This document shows positions 49,136-59,424 of a stretch of 64,000 nt of DNA, piece by piece. The position numbers and the translations under genes were made by a program. The DNA is from Escherichia fergusonii ATCC 35469 (GTDB taxonomy: Bacteria > Pseudomonadota > Gammaproteobacteria > Enterobacterales > Enterobacteriaceae): assembly GCF_000026225.1 (NCBI RefSeq), contig NC_011740.1, positions 558,001-622,000 of the forward strand, read 5' to 3'. The stretch's first letter is position 1. Every line of letters starts with the position of its first letter. The notes under the pieces were generated by a model. It saw nothing but the letters and a program-made list of their open reading frames with translations, was not told the DNA's origin and did no database searches.

Positions 49136-49486
49136 ATGCCTCCACGAACCCCAAAAGCCTGCCGCGTTCGCGGCTGCCGCCATACCACGACTGACCCATC
49201 AGGCTACTGCGAAAGCCACAAAAGCGAAGGCTGGAAGCAATACAAGTCTGGCCAGTCCCGTCATCAGCGCGGTTATGGTTCGAAGTGGGACGTTATCCGC
49301 GCGCGTGTGCTGAAGCGTGACAAAGGCCTGTGCCAGTTGTGCCTGCGTGCCGGTGTGGTGCGCGAGGCGAAAACCGTTGACCACATCATCCCTAAAGCGC
49401 ATGGCGGCACCGATGCAGACAGTAACCTACAGAGTCTGTGCTGGCCGTGTCATAAGGCGAAGACGGCCCGTGAACGGATTAAGTAA
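49136..49486 (+). CDS. HNH endonuclease next to terminase (HK97 gp74-like)
   Basis: A 116-residue protein with two CxxC-type pairs (CQLCLRAG, CWPCHK) and the HNH core VDHIIPKAHGGTDADSNLQS. In HK97-type phages this nuclease assists terminase in cos cleavage and packaging. It is 125 bp upstream of the terminase small subunit. Confidence 0.93.
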   Translation: MPPRTPKACRVRGCRHTTTDPSGYCESHKSEGWKQYKSGQSRHQRGYGSKWDVIRARVLKRDKGLCQLCLRAGVVREAKTVDHIIPKAHGGTDADSNLQSLCWPCHKAKTARERIK

Positions 49487-49611
49487 GAACCAGTTCCCTC
49501 TGCCAGAGGGGAGGGGCGGGTCAAATCCCTGTGACCTGACGTCTTCCGGACTGCCCGCCCCATCGTTTTTTTATACCCGCGAAAAATGAAATTTAACCAG
49601 GAGTGCCGCAT

Positions 49612-50106
49612 ATGGCTGGAACGGCGGGGCGTTCCGGGCGTCGCCCCAAGCCAACGGCGCGCAAGGTGCTGGCCGGAAACCCCGGCAAGCGAGCCCTGAA
49701 CAAAGATGAACCTGTTTTTACGCCCATCAAAGGTGTTGAGCCACCGGAGTGGTTCGCTGAAGAAGATCTCCCTCTCGCCACGATCATGTGGCAACTGACA
49801 ACCAAAGAACTCTGCGGTCAGGGCCTGCTGTGCGTGACTGACCTCGCGGTGCTTGAGCGGTGGTGCGTGGCCTACGAGTTCTGGCGACGTGCCGTGAAAA
49901 ATATTGCCAGACAGGGCAACACCATCACCGGTGCAATGGGCGGTATGGTCAAAAATCCGGAGCTGACCGCCAAAAAAGAACAGGAGTCCGAGATGAGCAG
50001 TACGGGGGCAATGCTCGGACTCGACCCCAGCAGCCGCCAGCGTCTGATTGGCCTGGCGGGGAAGAAGAAAGCCACTAACCCGTTTCTGAAAATCATCGAA
50101 TCATGA
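49612..50106 (+). CDS. Terminase small subunit (P27 family)
   Basis: A 164-residue protein with basic N-terminus ([20 protein letters not shown]) and C-terminal [19 protein letters not shown], typical of P27/HK97-type small terminases that recognise the packaging site. ATG 49612 has AGGAG upstream. It overlaps the large subunit by 4 bp. Confidence 0.93.
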   Translation: MAGTAGRSGRRPKPTARKVLAGNPGKRALNKDEPVFTPIKGVEPPEWFAEEDLPLATIMWQLTTKELCGQGLLCVTDLAVLERWCVAYEFWRRAVKNIARQGNTITGAMGGMVKNPELTAKKEQESEMSSTGAMLGLDPSSRQRLIGLAGKKKATNPFLKIIES

Positions 50107-51836
50107 GCCGGAAATCTTACCCCAACGTAAATGCTGCCAATCAGTATGCCCGGGATGTCGTGCGCGGAAAGATTGTGGCCTGCCAGTTTGTGATTCAGGC
50201 CTGCCAGCGCCATCTTGATGACCTGATGGCGGAAAAAAGTAAGTCGTTTCGTTACCGCTTCGACAAGGACTTGGCTGAACGGGCCGCCAAATTTATTCAG
50301 CTGTTGCCGCACACCAAGGGTGAGTGGGCATTCAAGAGGATGCCCATCACGCTGGAGCCGTGGCAGCTCTTTGTGATCTGCTGCGCGTTTGGCTGGGTCA
50401 ATAAAGGCTCCCGGCTGCGCCGCTTCCGGGAGGTGTATACCGAAATCCCCCGTAAGAACGGCAAATCAGCAATCTCTGCCGGTGTCGCCCTGTATTGTTT
50501 TGCCTGTGATAACGAGTTCGGCGCGGAAGTGTATTCCGGTGCCACGACGGAGAAACAGGCATGGGAAGTCTTTCGTCCGGCAAGACTGATGTGTAAACGC
50601 ACACCCATGCTGACGGAAGCGTTCGGGATTGAGGTTAACGCCTCAAACATGAATCGTCCGGAGGATGGCGCGCGGTTTGAACCGCTGATCGGTAACCCCG
50701 GTGATGGTTCATCACCCCACTGTGCGGTGGTGGATGAATATCACGAGCACGCCACCGATGCGCTTTACACCACGATGCTTACCGGGATGGGGGCGCGACG
50801 TCAGCCACTGATGTGGGCCATTACTACTGCCGGGTACAACATTGAGGGGCCGTGCTACGACAAGCGACGGGAAGTTATCGAGATGCTCAACGGGTCGGTA
50901 CCCAACGATGAACTGTTCGGGATCATCTATACCGTTGACGAAGGCGATGACTGGACCGACCCGCAGGTGCTGGAAAAAGCTAACCCGAATATTGGCGTGT
51001 CGGTTTATCGCGAATTTTTGTTAAGTCAGCAGCAGCGTGCGAAAAATAACGCCCGTCTGGCAAACGTCTTTAAAACAAAACACCTCAATATCTGGGTGTC
51101 GGCGCGTTCGGCGTATTTCAACCTGGTGAGCTGGCAGAGCTGCGAGGATAAATCACTGACCCTTGAGCAGTTCGAGGGGCAGCCGTGCATTCTGGCCTTT
51201 GACCTGGCGCGTAAGCTGGATATGAACAGCATGGCGCGACTTTATACCCGCGAGATTGACGGTAAAACGCATTACTACAGTGTGGCCCCGCGTTTCTGGG
51301 TACCGTATGACACGGTGTACAGCGTCGAGAAAAATGAAGATCGACGGACAGCCGAACGCTTTCAGAAATGGGTGGAAATGGGCGTTCTGACCGTTACCGA
51401 TGGTGCGGAGGTGGATTATCGCTACATCCTCGAGGAGGCCAAAGCGGCGAACAAAATCAGCCCGGTCAGTGAGTCACCCATCGACCCCTTCGGGGCGACC
51501 GGGTTGTCACATGACCTTGCTGATGAAGACCTGAACCCCATCACTATCATTCAGAACTACACCAACATGTCCGACCCGATGAAAGAGCTGGAAGCGGCAA
51601 TTGAATCGGGGCGCTTTCATCATGATGGCAATCCCATCATGACCTGGTGTATCGGCAACGTGGTCGGCAAAACCATTCCGGGTAACGATGATGTGGTGAA
51701 GCCCGTCAAAGAGCAGGCGGAAAACAAAATCGATGGTGCAGTTGCGCTGATTATGGCGGTTGGCAGAGCCATGCTGTACGAGAAAGAAGACACGCTGTCT
51801 GACCACATTGAGTCCTATGGGATCCGCTCGCTTTAA
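50103..51836 (+). CDS. Terminase large subunit
   Basis: A 577-residue packaging motor. The Walker A-like site is [14 protein letters not shown], with Walker B region [10 protein letters not shown]. The C-terminal nuclease domain has acidic residues around [18 protein letters not shown]. It translocates DNA into the prohead and cuts it. Confidence 0.96.
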
Positions 51837-51847
51837 CTGAGGTAATT

Positions 51848-52030
51848 ATGATCATGCTGATTCTCGCGCCTCTGGTGGGCGTGCTGGGGGCGCTTTTGCT
51901 GGCGTATGGTGCCTGGCTGATTTATCCCCCGGCGGGGTTTGTTGTTGCCGGGGCGTTGTGCCTGTTCTGGTCGTGGCTGGTGGCGCGATATCTCGACCGT
52001 ACACAGTCGTCTGTCGGCGGAGGTAAATAG
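51848..52030 (+). CDS. Small membrane protein between terminase and portal
   Basis: A 60-residue protein with two hydrophobic helices ([18 protein letters not shown] and [17 protein letters not shown]). Its stop overlaps the portal GTG. Conserved at this position in related phages as I recall; function unknown. Confidence 0.75.
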
Positions 52031-53271
52031 TGTTCTTTTCGGGATTATTTCAACGAAAAAGTGACGCACCGGTGACCACGCCAGCAGAGCTGGCGGATGC
52101 TATCGGGTTGTCCTACGACACCTATACCGGAAAGCAGATCAGCAGCCAGCGGGCCATGCGACTGACGGCGGTTTTTTCCTGTGTCAGGGTGCTGGCGGAG
52201 TCGGTCGGGATGTTGCCCTGCAACCTGTATCACCTGAACGGCAGCCTGAAGCAGAGAGCCACTGGCGAACGTCTGCATAAGCTGATCTCCACGCATCCCA
52301 ATGGCTATATGACGCCGCAGGAGTTCTGGGAGCTGGTGGTCACCTGTCTGTGCCTGCGGGGAAACTTTTACGCCTACAAAGTGAAAGCATTTGGCGAAGT
52401 GGCTGAACTGCTGCCCGTCGATCCCGGCTGTGTGGTACCGAAGCTTAACAGTAGCTGGGAGCCGGTCTATCAGGTCACATTCCCGGATGGCTCCACGGAT
52501 GTACTGAGCCAGGAGGATATCTGGCATGTGCGCACGCTGACGCTGGACGGACTGGTGGGGCTGAATCCCATCGCCTATGCCCGCGAGGCAATATCGCTGG
52601 CGGCAGCGACCGAAGAGCACGGGGCCAGACTGTTCAGCAATGGCGCGGTGACGTCGGGTGTGTTGCGTACAGAGCAGACGCTGTCAGATCAGGCTTACGA
52701 GCGCCTGAAGAAAGATTTTGAGGAGCGTCACACCGGGCTTGGTAATGCTCACCGCCCGATGATCCTTGAGATGGGGCTGGACTGGAAGTCGATGGCGCTG
52801 AACGCCGAGGACAGCCAGTTCCTGGAAACCCGCAAGTTTCAGCTTGAAGAAATCTGTCGTCTGTTCCGGGTGCCGTTGCACATGGTGCAGAACACCGATC
52901 GCGCCACCTTCAACAATATTGAAGAGCTGGGGCTGGGATTTATCAACTATTCACTGGTGCCGTATCTGACCCGCATCGAGCAGCGGATCAACACCGGACT
53001 GGTTCGAAAAAGTAAGCAGGGCGTTTATTACGCCAAATTTAACGCCGGGGCGTTACTGCGCGGGGATATGAAGTCCCGTTTTGAAGCCTACGCCACCGGG
53101 ATTAACTGGGGAATTTACTCTCCCAATGACTGCCGCGACCTGGAAGATATGAATCCGCGTCCCGGTGGGGATGTCTATCTCACACCGATGAACATGACCA
53201 CGAAACCCTCCGATGGCAGTAAAGCCGGTAAGCAGAAGGATAACGCCAATGCAGACGAAACAACGTCTTGA
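52030..53271 (+). CDS. Portal protein (HK97 gp3-like)
   Basis: A 413-residue portal family protein (VLAESVGMLPCNLY, then RATFNNIEELGLGF) starting at GTG 52030. It forms the dodecameric ring at the capsid vertex through which DNA passes. The 3' end overlaps the protease gene by 23 bp. Confidence 0.95.
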   Translation: MFFSGLFQRKSDAPVTTPAELADAIGLSYDTYTGKQISSQRAMRLTAVFSCVRVLAESVGMLPCNLYHLNGSLKQRATGERLHKLISTHPNGYMTPQEFWELVVTCLCLRGNFYAYKVKAFGEVAELLPVDPGCVVPKLNSSWEPVYQVTFPDGSTDVLSQEDIWHVRTLTLDGLVGLNPIAYAREAISLAAATEEHGARLFSNGAVTSGVLRTEQTLSDQAYERLKKDFEERHTGLGNAHRPMILEMGLDWKSMALNAEDSQFLETRKFQLEEICRLFRVPLHMVQNTDRATFNNIEELGLGFINYSLVPYLTRIEQRINTGLVRKSKQGVYYAKFNAGALLRGDMKSRFEAYATGINWGIYSPNDCRDLEDMNPRPGGDVYLTPMNMTTKPSDGSKAGKQKDNANADETTS

Positions 53272-53899
53272 TGTACCGCTGAGTCTGAAATCTGTCAGTG
53301 ACTCCGGTGAGTTTGAAGGGTATGGCTCCGTCTTTGGTGTAAAGGACAGCCACGATGATGTGGTGATGTCCGGGGCATTTGCTGCTTCCCTACGGGCGTG
53401 GAGTGACAGAAAAGCGTTACCAGCGCTGCTCTGGCAGCACCGCATGGATGAGCCCATCGGTGTTTATACCGAAATGAAGGAAGACGATGTCGGGCTTTAC
53501 GTCAGGGGGCGGTTGCTCATTGATGATGATCCCCTGGCAAAACGCGCACATGCACACATGAAGGCCGGTTCGTTAACCGGCCTTTCTATTGGGTACGTCC
53601 TGAAAGACTGGGAATACGACCGGAGCAAAGAAGCCTTTCTGCTGAAAGAAATTGACCTCTGGGAAGTCAGCCTGGTGACGTTCCCGTCTAACGACGAGGC
53701 GCGGATCAGCGACGTCAAGAACGCACTGGCCCGCGGGGAAATCCCCGAACAGAAAAAAATCGAAAGAGTCCTGCGTGATGTCGGACTCTCCCGTACCCAG
53801 GCCAAAGCATTCATGGCCGGGGGCTATGGCGCACTGTCCCTGCGCGACGCTGAGGATGTGGGCTCTGCACTGAATGCACTGAAAAATCTGAACTTCTAA
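53249..53899 (+). CDS. Prohead maturation protease (HK97 gp4-like)
   Basis: A 216-residue U35/S78 serine protease with His in LLWQHRMDEPIG and the Ser in LTGLSIGYV. ATG 53249 (MQTKQRLDVPLSLKS) has an AAGGA upstream. It removes the delta domain of the capsid protein during maturation. Confidence 0.94.
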   Translation: MQTKQRLDVPLSLKSVSDSGEFEGYGSVFGVKDSHDDVVMSGAFAASLRAWSDRKALPALLWQHRMDEPIGVYTEMKEDDVGLYVRGRLLIDDDPLAKRAHAHMKAGSLTGLSIGYVLKDWEYDRSKEAFLLKEIDLWEVSLVTFPSNDEARISDVKNALARGEIPEQKKIERVLRDVGLSRTQAKAFMAGGYGALSLRDAEDVGSALNALKNLNF

Positions 53900-53913
53900 T
53901 CAGGAGAAATACG

Positions 53914-55119
53914 ATGGCGGTTGATATTAAAGATGTCGAACAGGTCGCGCAGGAGCTGCAGCAGAAGTTTGACGACTTCAAAGCAAAGAACGACAAGCGC
54001 GTGGATGCGATTGAGCAGGAAAAAGGCAAACTTGCCGGGCAGGTGGAAACCCTGAACGGGAAACTCAGCGAGCTGGAAAACCTCAAAAGCGATCTTGAAA
54101 AAGAGCTGCTTGAGCTGAAACGTCCGGCAGGTGGTGCGCAAAATAAACTGGCCACCGAGCATAAAGAGGCGTTTGTGGGCTTCCTGCGTAAAGGCCGTGA
54201 AGACGGTCTGCGCGATCTGGAGCGTAAGGCATTGCAGGTGGGCACCGATGAAGACGGTGGCTACGCCGTGCCGGAAGCACTGGATCGCAACATTCTTAAC
54301 CTGCTGAAAGATGAAGTGGTGATGCGTCAGGAAGCCACGGTGATCACCGTTGGCGGTTCCGACTACAAAAAACTGGTGAATCTAGGCGGTACGGCTTCCG
54401 GATGGGTGGGGGAAACGGATACGCGATCCCAGACTGCCACCTCCAGACTGGAGCTGATTGAACCTCTCATGGGGGAAATCTACGGCAACCCGCAGGCTAC
54501 CCAGAAAATGCTGGACGATGTCTTCTTCAACGTGGAGGCCTGGATCAACAGCGAGCTGGCAACCGAATTTGCCGAACAGGAAGAAATTGCCTTTACCTCA
54601 GGCGATGGCACCAAGAAGCCGAAAGGGTTCCTGGCGTATGAATCCACTGATGAAACCGATAAGGTCCGGGCGTTCGGCAAACTTCAGCATATTGTATCCG
54701 GCGAAGCAACCGCGGTGACCGCAGACGCCATTATCAAACTGATTTACACGCTGCGTAAGGCACACCGCACTGGCGCGAAGTTCATGATGAACAACAACAG
54801 CCTGTTTGCCATCCGTCTGCTGAAAGACACCGAGGGTAACTATCTGTGGCGTCCGGGGCTGGAACTGGGGCAGCCGTCCTCTCTGGCGGGTTACGGTATC
54901 GCTGAAAACGAACAGATGCCGGATATCGCCGCTGATGCGAAAGCCATTGCATTTGGTAACTTCAAACGGGGTTACACCATCGTTGACCGTATCGGCACCC
55001 GCATTCTGCGTGACCCGTACACCAATAAACCGTTTGTCGGTTTTTATACCACCAAGCGCACCGGCGGGATGCTGGTCGATTCGCAGGCCATCAAACTGCT
55101 GAAGATTGCAGCGGCGTAA
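53914..55119 (+). CDS. Major capsid protein (HK97 gp5-like)
   Basis: A 401-residue capsid protein. The first about 100 residues are a coiled-coil scaffold-like delta domain expected to be removed by the protease. The capsid fold begins around LQVGTDEDGGYAVPEALDRN. ATG 53914 follows AGGAGAAATACG. Confidence 0.96.
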   Translation: MAVDIKDVEQVAQELQQKFDDFKAKNDKRVDAIEQEKGKLAGQVETLNGKLSELENLKSDLEKELLELKRPAGGAQNKLATEHKEAFVGFLRKGREDGLRDLERKALQVGTDEDGGYAVPEALDRNILNLLKDEVVMRQEATVITVGGSDYKKLVNLGGTASGWVGETDTRSQTATSRLELIEPLMGEIYGNPQATQKMLDDVFFNVEAWINSELATEFAEQEEIAFTSGDGTKKPKGFLAYESTDETDKVRAFGKLQHIVSGEATAVTADAIIKLIYTLRKAHRTGAKFMMNNNSLFAIRLLKDTEGNYLWRPGLELGQPSSLAGYGIAENEQMPDIAADAKAIAFGNFKRGYTIVDRIGTRILRDPYTNKPFVGFYTTKRTGGMLVDSQAIKLLKIAAA

Positions 55120-55168
55120 TCACTCAGGGGCGCGGAACCGCGCCCCCTGTTCTGACGGGTGAAGAATC

Positions 55169-55369
55169 ATGATCCTGAAACAAGATCTGAAATGGTCACC
55201 GGACGGTATGCGTGTTGAGGTCATTCGGGCCGGTGAGTATGGCGACGGGGCGCTTCCTGCCCGGGTGCAGGAGATTGCACTTCAGGCCGGGTTAGCAGAG
55301 CGCGGAACCCGTGCAAAAAGCAGTAAAGCGACAAAAGAGAAAAAAGCCACGACCAGTAAAGAGGGCTGA
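55169..55369 (+). CDS. Small Lys-rich protein downstream of capsid
   Basis: A 66-residue protein with a structured N-terminal half (MILKQDLKWSPDGMRVEVIR) and a Lys/Thr-rich tail (SKATKEKKATTSKEG). It could be a minor head or neck protein. Function unknown. Confidence 0.7.
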   Translation: MILKQDLKWSPDGMRVEVIRAGEYGDGALPARVQEIALQAGLAERGTRAKSSKATKEKKATTSKEG

Positions 55370-55371
55370 GT

Positions 55372-55695
55372 ATGCTTCTGACAATGGAAGAGATTAAAGC
55401 CCAACTCCGGCTGGATGAGGATTTCGATGCTGATGACCGCCATCTGCAACTGCTGGCCTGTGCGGCGCAAAAGCGGACGGAAACGTATCTGAACCGGAAG
55501 CTCTATGCACCGGATGAAACCATTCCGGACAGCGATCTGGACGGGCTGCACCTGCCGGATGATATTCGTCTGGGGATGCTGATGCTTATCAGCCATTTTT
55601 ACGAAAACCGCTCGTCGGTTACGGAAGTGGAGAAACTCGACATGCCGCAGAGTTTTGGCTGGCTTGTCGGCCCGTACAGGTACTTTCCGCAATGA
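55372..55695 (+). CDS. Head-tail connector (gp6-like)
   Basis: A 107-residue helical protein (MEEIKAQLRLDEDFDADDRH) of the HK97 gp6/phi13 connector family, which forms the ring below the portal. It overlaps the next gene by 4 bp. Confidence 0.88.
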   Translation: MLLTMEEIKAQLRLDEDFDADDRHLQLLACAAQKRTETYLNRKLYAPDETIPDSDLDGLHLPDDIRLGMLMLISHFYENRSSVTEVEKLDMPQSFGWLVGPYRYFPQ

Positions 55696-56102
55696 AAATT
55701 CGTCAGGCGCAGACCAGCGCAACCTACATTCTGCCGGACCCCGGTGAACTGAATAAACTCGTCCTGATCCGCCAGCGGGTGGATATGCCCGCGGATAACT
55801 TTGGCGTGGAGCCTCAATACCCGGTTACGTTCCGGACATGGGCGAAGGTTATCCAGACCAGTGCCACCACCTGGCAGGAAACCGCGCAGACCGGAGACGC
55901 CATCACCCATTACATCACCATTCGCTACCGCCGGGGGATCACCGCTGATTATGAGGTGGTCTGCGGTGACAGTGTGTACCGGGTAAAACGTCAGCGCGAT
56001 CTGAACGGGGCGCGGCGCTTTCTGCTGCTGGAGTGTACGGAGCTGGGCGAATTTACGCAGAGTCACGGAGGCAACAATGGCGACTTCCTTTTTGCACGTT
56101 GA
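55692..56102 (+). CDS. Head-tail joining/closure protein
   Basis: A 136-residue protein of the SPP1 gp16-like head-closure type (MKIRQAQTSATYILPDPGEL, FRTWAKVIQTSATTWQE, YRVKRQRDLNGARRF). It plugs the connector and links it to the tail. It overlaps the next gene by 26 bp. Confidence 0.85.
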   Translation: MKIRQAQTSATYILPDPGELNKLVLIRQRVDMPADNFGVEPQYPVTFRTWAKVIQTSATTWQETAQTGDAITHYITIRYRRGITADYEVVCGDSVYRVKRQRDLNGARRFLLLECTELGEFTQSHGGNNGDFLFAR

Positions 56103-56583
56103 TTTTCAGCAGCCCGCGGAGATGCGCTTTAACCGCGCCCGTGTCCGGCGGGCGTTTGTCACCATTGGTCAGCGTCATATGCGTGATGCCCGTCGGCTGG
56201 TGATGCGCCGTGCGCGGTCGGCACCGGGTGAAAACCCCGGTTATCAGACCGGACGCCTGGCACGTTCGATTGGGTATATGGTACCCAGAGCCAGTAAACA
56301 TCGCCCCGGTTTTATGGCACGTATAGCCCCTAACCAGCGTAATGGTGAGGGAAATCGCCGCATCACCGGTGATTTTTATCCGGCTTTTTTGTTCTATGGC
56401 GTGAGGCGAGGGGCAAAGCGTCGTCGCAGCCATCATCGTGGTGCATCCGGTGGCAGCGGCTGGCGACTGGCTCCACGTAATAACTTCATGGTGGAAACGC
56501 TTGAAAAGAACCGCAGCTGGACACGCTATTTTCTGGCGCGGGAATTACGTAAATCACTGAAGCCGGAGCGACGACGCAGATGA
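56077..56583 (+). CDS. HK97 gp10-family head-tail protein
   Basis: A 168-residue very basic protein (RRLVMRRARSAPGENPGYQT, GRLARSIGYMV) fitting the gp10/neck family, which lies between the connector and tail completion proteins. It overlaps the next gene by 4 bp. Confidence 0.8.
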   Translation: MATSFLHVDFQQPAEMRFNRARVRRAFVTIGQRHMRDARRLVMRRARSAPGENPGYQTGRLARSIGYMVPRASKHRPGFMARIAPNQRNGEGNRRITGDFYPAFLFYGVRRGAKRRRSHHRGASGGSGWRLAPRNNFMVETLEKNRSWTRYFLARELRKSLKPERRRR

Positions 56584-57140
56584 AACTGACTCCTGTTATT
56601 GCTGCGCTGCGTACCCGCTGCCCGTATTTTGAAAACCGGGTGGCAGGCGCGGCACAGTTCAAAAATCTGCCGGAGGTCGGAAAGCTGAGACTCCCGGCAG
56701 CGTATGTGGTACCGGGTGATGATTCTCCTGGAGAAAACAAAAGCCAGACCGACTACTGGCAGGAGCTGAAAGAGGGCTTCTCCGTGGTTGTCATACTGAG
56801 TAACGGGCGTGATGAGCGCGGTCAGTTTGCCTCGTATGATGTGGTGGACGATGTCCGGCAGATGCTCTTTAAGGCCCTGCTGGGCTGGAACCCGGAAGCG
56901 TGCGGTAACCCGATTACCTATGACGGCGGCACGCTGCTGGATCTGAATCGTCATGAGCTGATTTATCAGTTCGATTTTTCGGTCATCAGCGAGCTGACCG
57001 AAGACGATACCCGCCAGCAGGATGACCTGAACAGTCTGGATGAACTGCGAACGCTGGCGATTGATGTTGATTATCTCGATCCCGGTAACGGGCCTGACGG
57101 CGATATCGAACATCACACCGAAATAACCCTTCCTTCCTGA
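56580..57140 (+). CDS. Mu gp37-like tail terminator (DUF1834)
   Basis: A 186-residue protein (MKLTPVIAALRTRCPYFENR, then LPAAYVVPGDDSPGEN) matching the Mu gp37-like family that precedes the tail sheath in Mu-type myophages. From here on the gene set is Mu-like while the head genes are HK97-like. Confidence 0.82.
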   Translation: MKLTPVIAALRTRCPYFENRVAGAAQFKNLPEVGKLRLPAAYVVPGDDSPGENKSQTDYWQELKEGFSVVVILSNGRDERGQFASYDVVDDVRQMLFKALLGWNPEACGNPITYDGGTLLDLNRHELIYQFDFSVISELTEDDTRQQDDLNSLDELRTLAIDVDYLDPGNGPDGDIEHHTEITLPS

Positions 57141-57148
57141 GAATCTTC

Positions 57149-57319
57149 ATGTTTGTGAAACCTGTTAAAGGGCGGTCAGTGCCTGACCCTGCCCGCGGTG
57201 ACCTTTTGCCCGCCGAAGGGCGAAATGTTGACGAGAACAACTACTGGCTGCGCCGTGAAGCAGCGGGTGATATCCGGCGCGTGAATAAAAAGGTGAACAC
57301 CGATGACGATGAGCTTTAA
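57149..57319 (+). CDS. DUF2635 protein (Mu gp38-like)
   Basis: A 56-residue protein beginning MFVKPVKGRSVPDPARGDLL, matching the DUF2635 pattern (VKPxxGRxVPDPxRGxLLP) of Mu gp38. It ends at TAA 57317-57319, overlapping the sheath start. It is found immediately before the sheath gene in Mu-like tails; role unknown. Confidence 0.88.
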   Translation: MFVKPVKGRSVPDPARGDLLPAEGRNVDENNYWLRREAAGDIRRVNKKVNTDDDEL

Positions 57320-58799
57320 CACCATTCCGTCGAATACGCTGGTTCCGCTGTTTTATGCGGAAATGGATAACCAGGCGGCGAATACTGCACAGGACAGCGG
57401 GGCATCATTGCTGATTGGTCACGCCAATAACGGTGCAGAGATTGTTGCCAACAGTCTGGTGCTGATGCCGTCGGCAGACTATGCACGCCAGATTTGTGGT
57501 GCGGGAAGTCAGCTGGCGCGTATGGTCGAGGCTTATCGCCAGACCGACCCGTTTGGCGAGCTGTATGTGATTGCCGTTCCGGAAGCCACAGGCGCGGCGG
57601 CAACGGTTACGCTGACGGTGACCGGGGCGGCAACCGAAACAGGCACGGTGAATGTTTATGTGGGACGTACCCGCGTGCAGGCACCGGTGACCAACGGCGA
57701 TAACGTCGCGATGATTGCCGGCAGTATCCAGGATGCCATCAATGCCGTTCCGGCCCTGCCGTTTACGGCCTCATCTTCGGCTGGCGTGGTTACACTGACC
57801 GCGCGTCATAAGGGGCTTTGCGGGAATGAAATTCCTGTCAGCCTCAATTACTACGGCTTTGGTGGGGGCGAAGTGCTGCCAGCGGGCGTACAGATTGCCG
57901 TGGCGACGGGTACCGCCGGAACGGGCGCTCCTGTTCTCACCGGTGCGGTGGCTGCAATGGCGGATGAGCCGTTTGATTATATCGGCCTGCCGTTCAACGA
58001 CACGGCCTCCGTTAACACGCTGGTGACCGAGATGAACGATACCAGCGGTCGCTGGAGCTATGCGCGTCAGCTGTATGGTCATGTGTATTCGGCAAAGATC
58101 GGCACGCTGTCAGAACTGGTGACCGCAGGTGGCCAGTTTAACCAGCAGCACATTACCCTGGCGGGGTACGAAAAAGACACCCAGACGCCTGCCGACGAGC
58201 TGGCGGCAAGCCGTACCGCCCGCGCAGCGGTGTTTATCCGCAACGATCCGGCACGTCCCACGCAGACCGGTGAGCTGGTGGGTATGCTGCCTGCACCGAA
58301 GGGGAAACGGTTCACGATGACCGAACAACAGACCCTGCTGTCTCATGGCGTGGCAACGGCGTATGTCGAAAGCGGGGTACTGCGCATTCAGCGTGATGTT
58401 ACCACGTACAGGAAAAACGCTTACGGGGTTGCGGATAACAGCTACCTCGACAGTGAGACACTGCATACCAGCGCGTATGTACTGCGCAAACTGAAATCCG
58501 TCATTACCAGTAAGTACGGGCGTCACAAGCTTGCCAGTGACGGTACCCGCTTTGGTCCCGGTCAGGCGATTGTCACCCCGGCGGTGATCAAAGGGGAACT
58601 GCTGGCAACCTACCGTCAGCTTGAGCGTGCGGGGATCGTGGAAAACTACGAACTGTTTAAGCAGTACCTGGTTGTGGAGCGTGATGCCAGCGATCCGAAC
58701 CGCCTGAACACGCTGTTCCCGCCTGACTATGTTAACCAGTTGCGTGTCTTTGCCGTGGTTAACCAGTTCCGTCTTCAGTATTCAGAGGAGTCTGCATAA
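57303..58799 (+). CDS. Contractile tail sheath protein (Mu gpL-like)
   Basis: A 498-residue sheath protein (SFNTIPSNTLVPLFYAEMDN, conserved C-terminal TLFPPDYVNQLRVFAVVNQF). It starts at ATG 57303, with a second ATG at 57309. It shows that the phage has a contractile (myovirus) tail. It overlaps the tube gene by 1 bp. Confidence 0.95.
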   Translation: MTMSFNTIPSNTLVPLFYAEMDNQAANTAQDSGASLLIGHANNGAEIVANSLVLMPSADYARQICGAGSQLARMVEAYRQTDPFGELYVIAVPEATGAAATVTLTVTGAATETGTVNVYVGRTRVQAPVTNGDNVAMIAGSIQDAINAVPALPFTASSSAGVVTLTARHKGLCGNEIPVSLNYYGFGGGEVLPAGVQIAVATGTAGTGAPVLTGAVAAMADEPFDYIGLPFNDTASVNTLVTEMNDTSGRWSYARQLYGHVYSAKIGTLSELVTAGGQFNQQHITLAGYEKDTQTPADELAASRTARAAVFIRNDPARPTQTGELVGMLPAPKGKRFTMTEQQTLLSHGVATAYVESGVLRIQRDVTTYRKNAYGVADNSYLDSETLHTSAYVLRKLKSVITSKYGRHKLASDGTRFGPGQAIVTPAVIKGELLATYRQLERAGIVENYELFKQYLVVERDASDPNRLNTLFPPDYVNQLRVFAVVNQFRLQYSEESA

Positions 58800-59155
58800 T
58801 GGCCCGTATCGGGGGAACCTGTTATTTCAAAATTGACGGTCAGCAGCTATCGCTGACCGGCGGCATTGAGGTGCCCATGAACAGGACGGTCAATGATGAC
58901 ATCATCGGCCTGGACGGTTCAGTGGACCGCAAGGAAACTCACCGTGCGCCTTATGTTAAAGGGACCTTCAAGGTGCCGAAGAATTTTCCGGTGAGCAAAA
59001 TCACCTCGTCTGATGAGATGACCATCACTGCCGAGCTGGCGAACGGTCAGGTCTATGTACTGTCGTCTGCCTGGCTGCACGGCGAAGCGAACCATAATGC
59101 CGAAGAAGGCACGGTCGATCTTGAGTTCCACGGTGAAGAAGGGGATTACCAGTAA
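58799..59155 (+). CDS. Tail tube protein (Mu gpM-like)
   Basis: A 118-residue protein (GGTCYFKIDGQQLSLTGGIE) of the Mu tube family that forms the inner tube under the sheath. It overlaps sheath and chaperone genes by 1 bp each. Confidence 0.92.
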   Translation: MARIGGTCYFKIDGQQLSLTGGIEVPMNRTVNDDIIGLDGSVDRKETHRAPYVKGTFKVPKNFPVSKITSSDEMTITAELANGQVYVLSSAWLHGEANHNAEEGTVDLEFHGEEGDYQ

Positions 59156-59424
59156 TGAAAGAGCTTGAGTTAAAGAAACCGATTACCGCTCATGGCGAGA
59201 CACTCTCCGTACTGGAGTTTGATGAGCCCACCGGGAAAGATGTCCGCGAGCTGGGGTATCCCTACCAGATGAATCAGGATGAGTCCGTCAGACTTCTGGC
59301 GCATGTGGTATCGAAATATATTGTGCGGCTGGCGAAAGTGCCGCAAAACTCTGTCGACCAGATGTCTCCGGCAGACCTGAATGCAGCGGCGTGGCTTGTG
59401 GCCGGTTTTTTCCTCCAGGCCTGA
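59155..59424 (+). CDS. Tail assembly chaperone, short form (Mu gp41-like)
   Basis: An 89-residue protein (MKELELKKPITAHGETLSVL) of the phage tail assembly chaperone group, preceding the tape measure gene. Its end carries a -1 slippery heptamer that allows a longer product. Confidence 0.88.
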   Translation: MKELELKKPITAHGETLSVLEFDEPTGKDVRELGYPYQMNQDESVRLLAHVVSKYIVRLAKVPQNSVDQMSPADLNAAAWLVAGFFLQA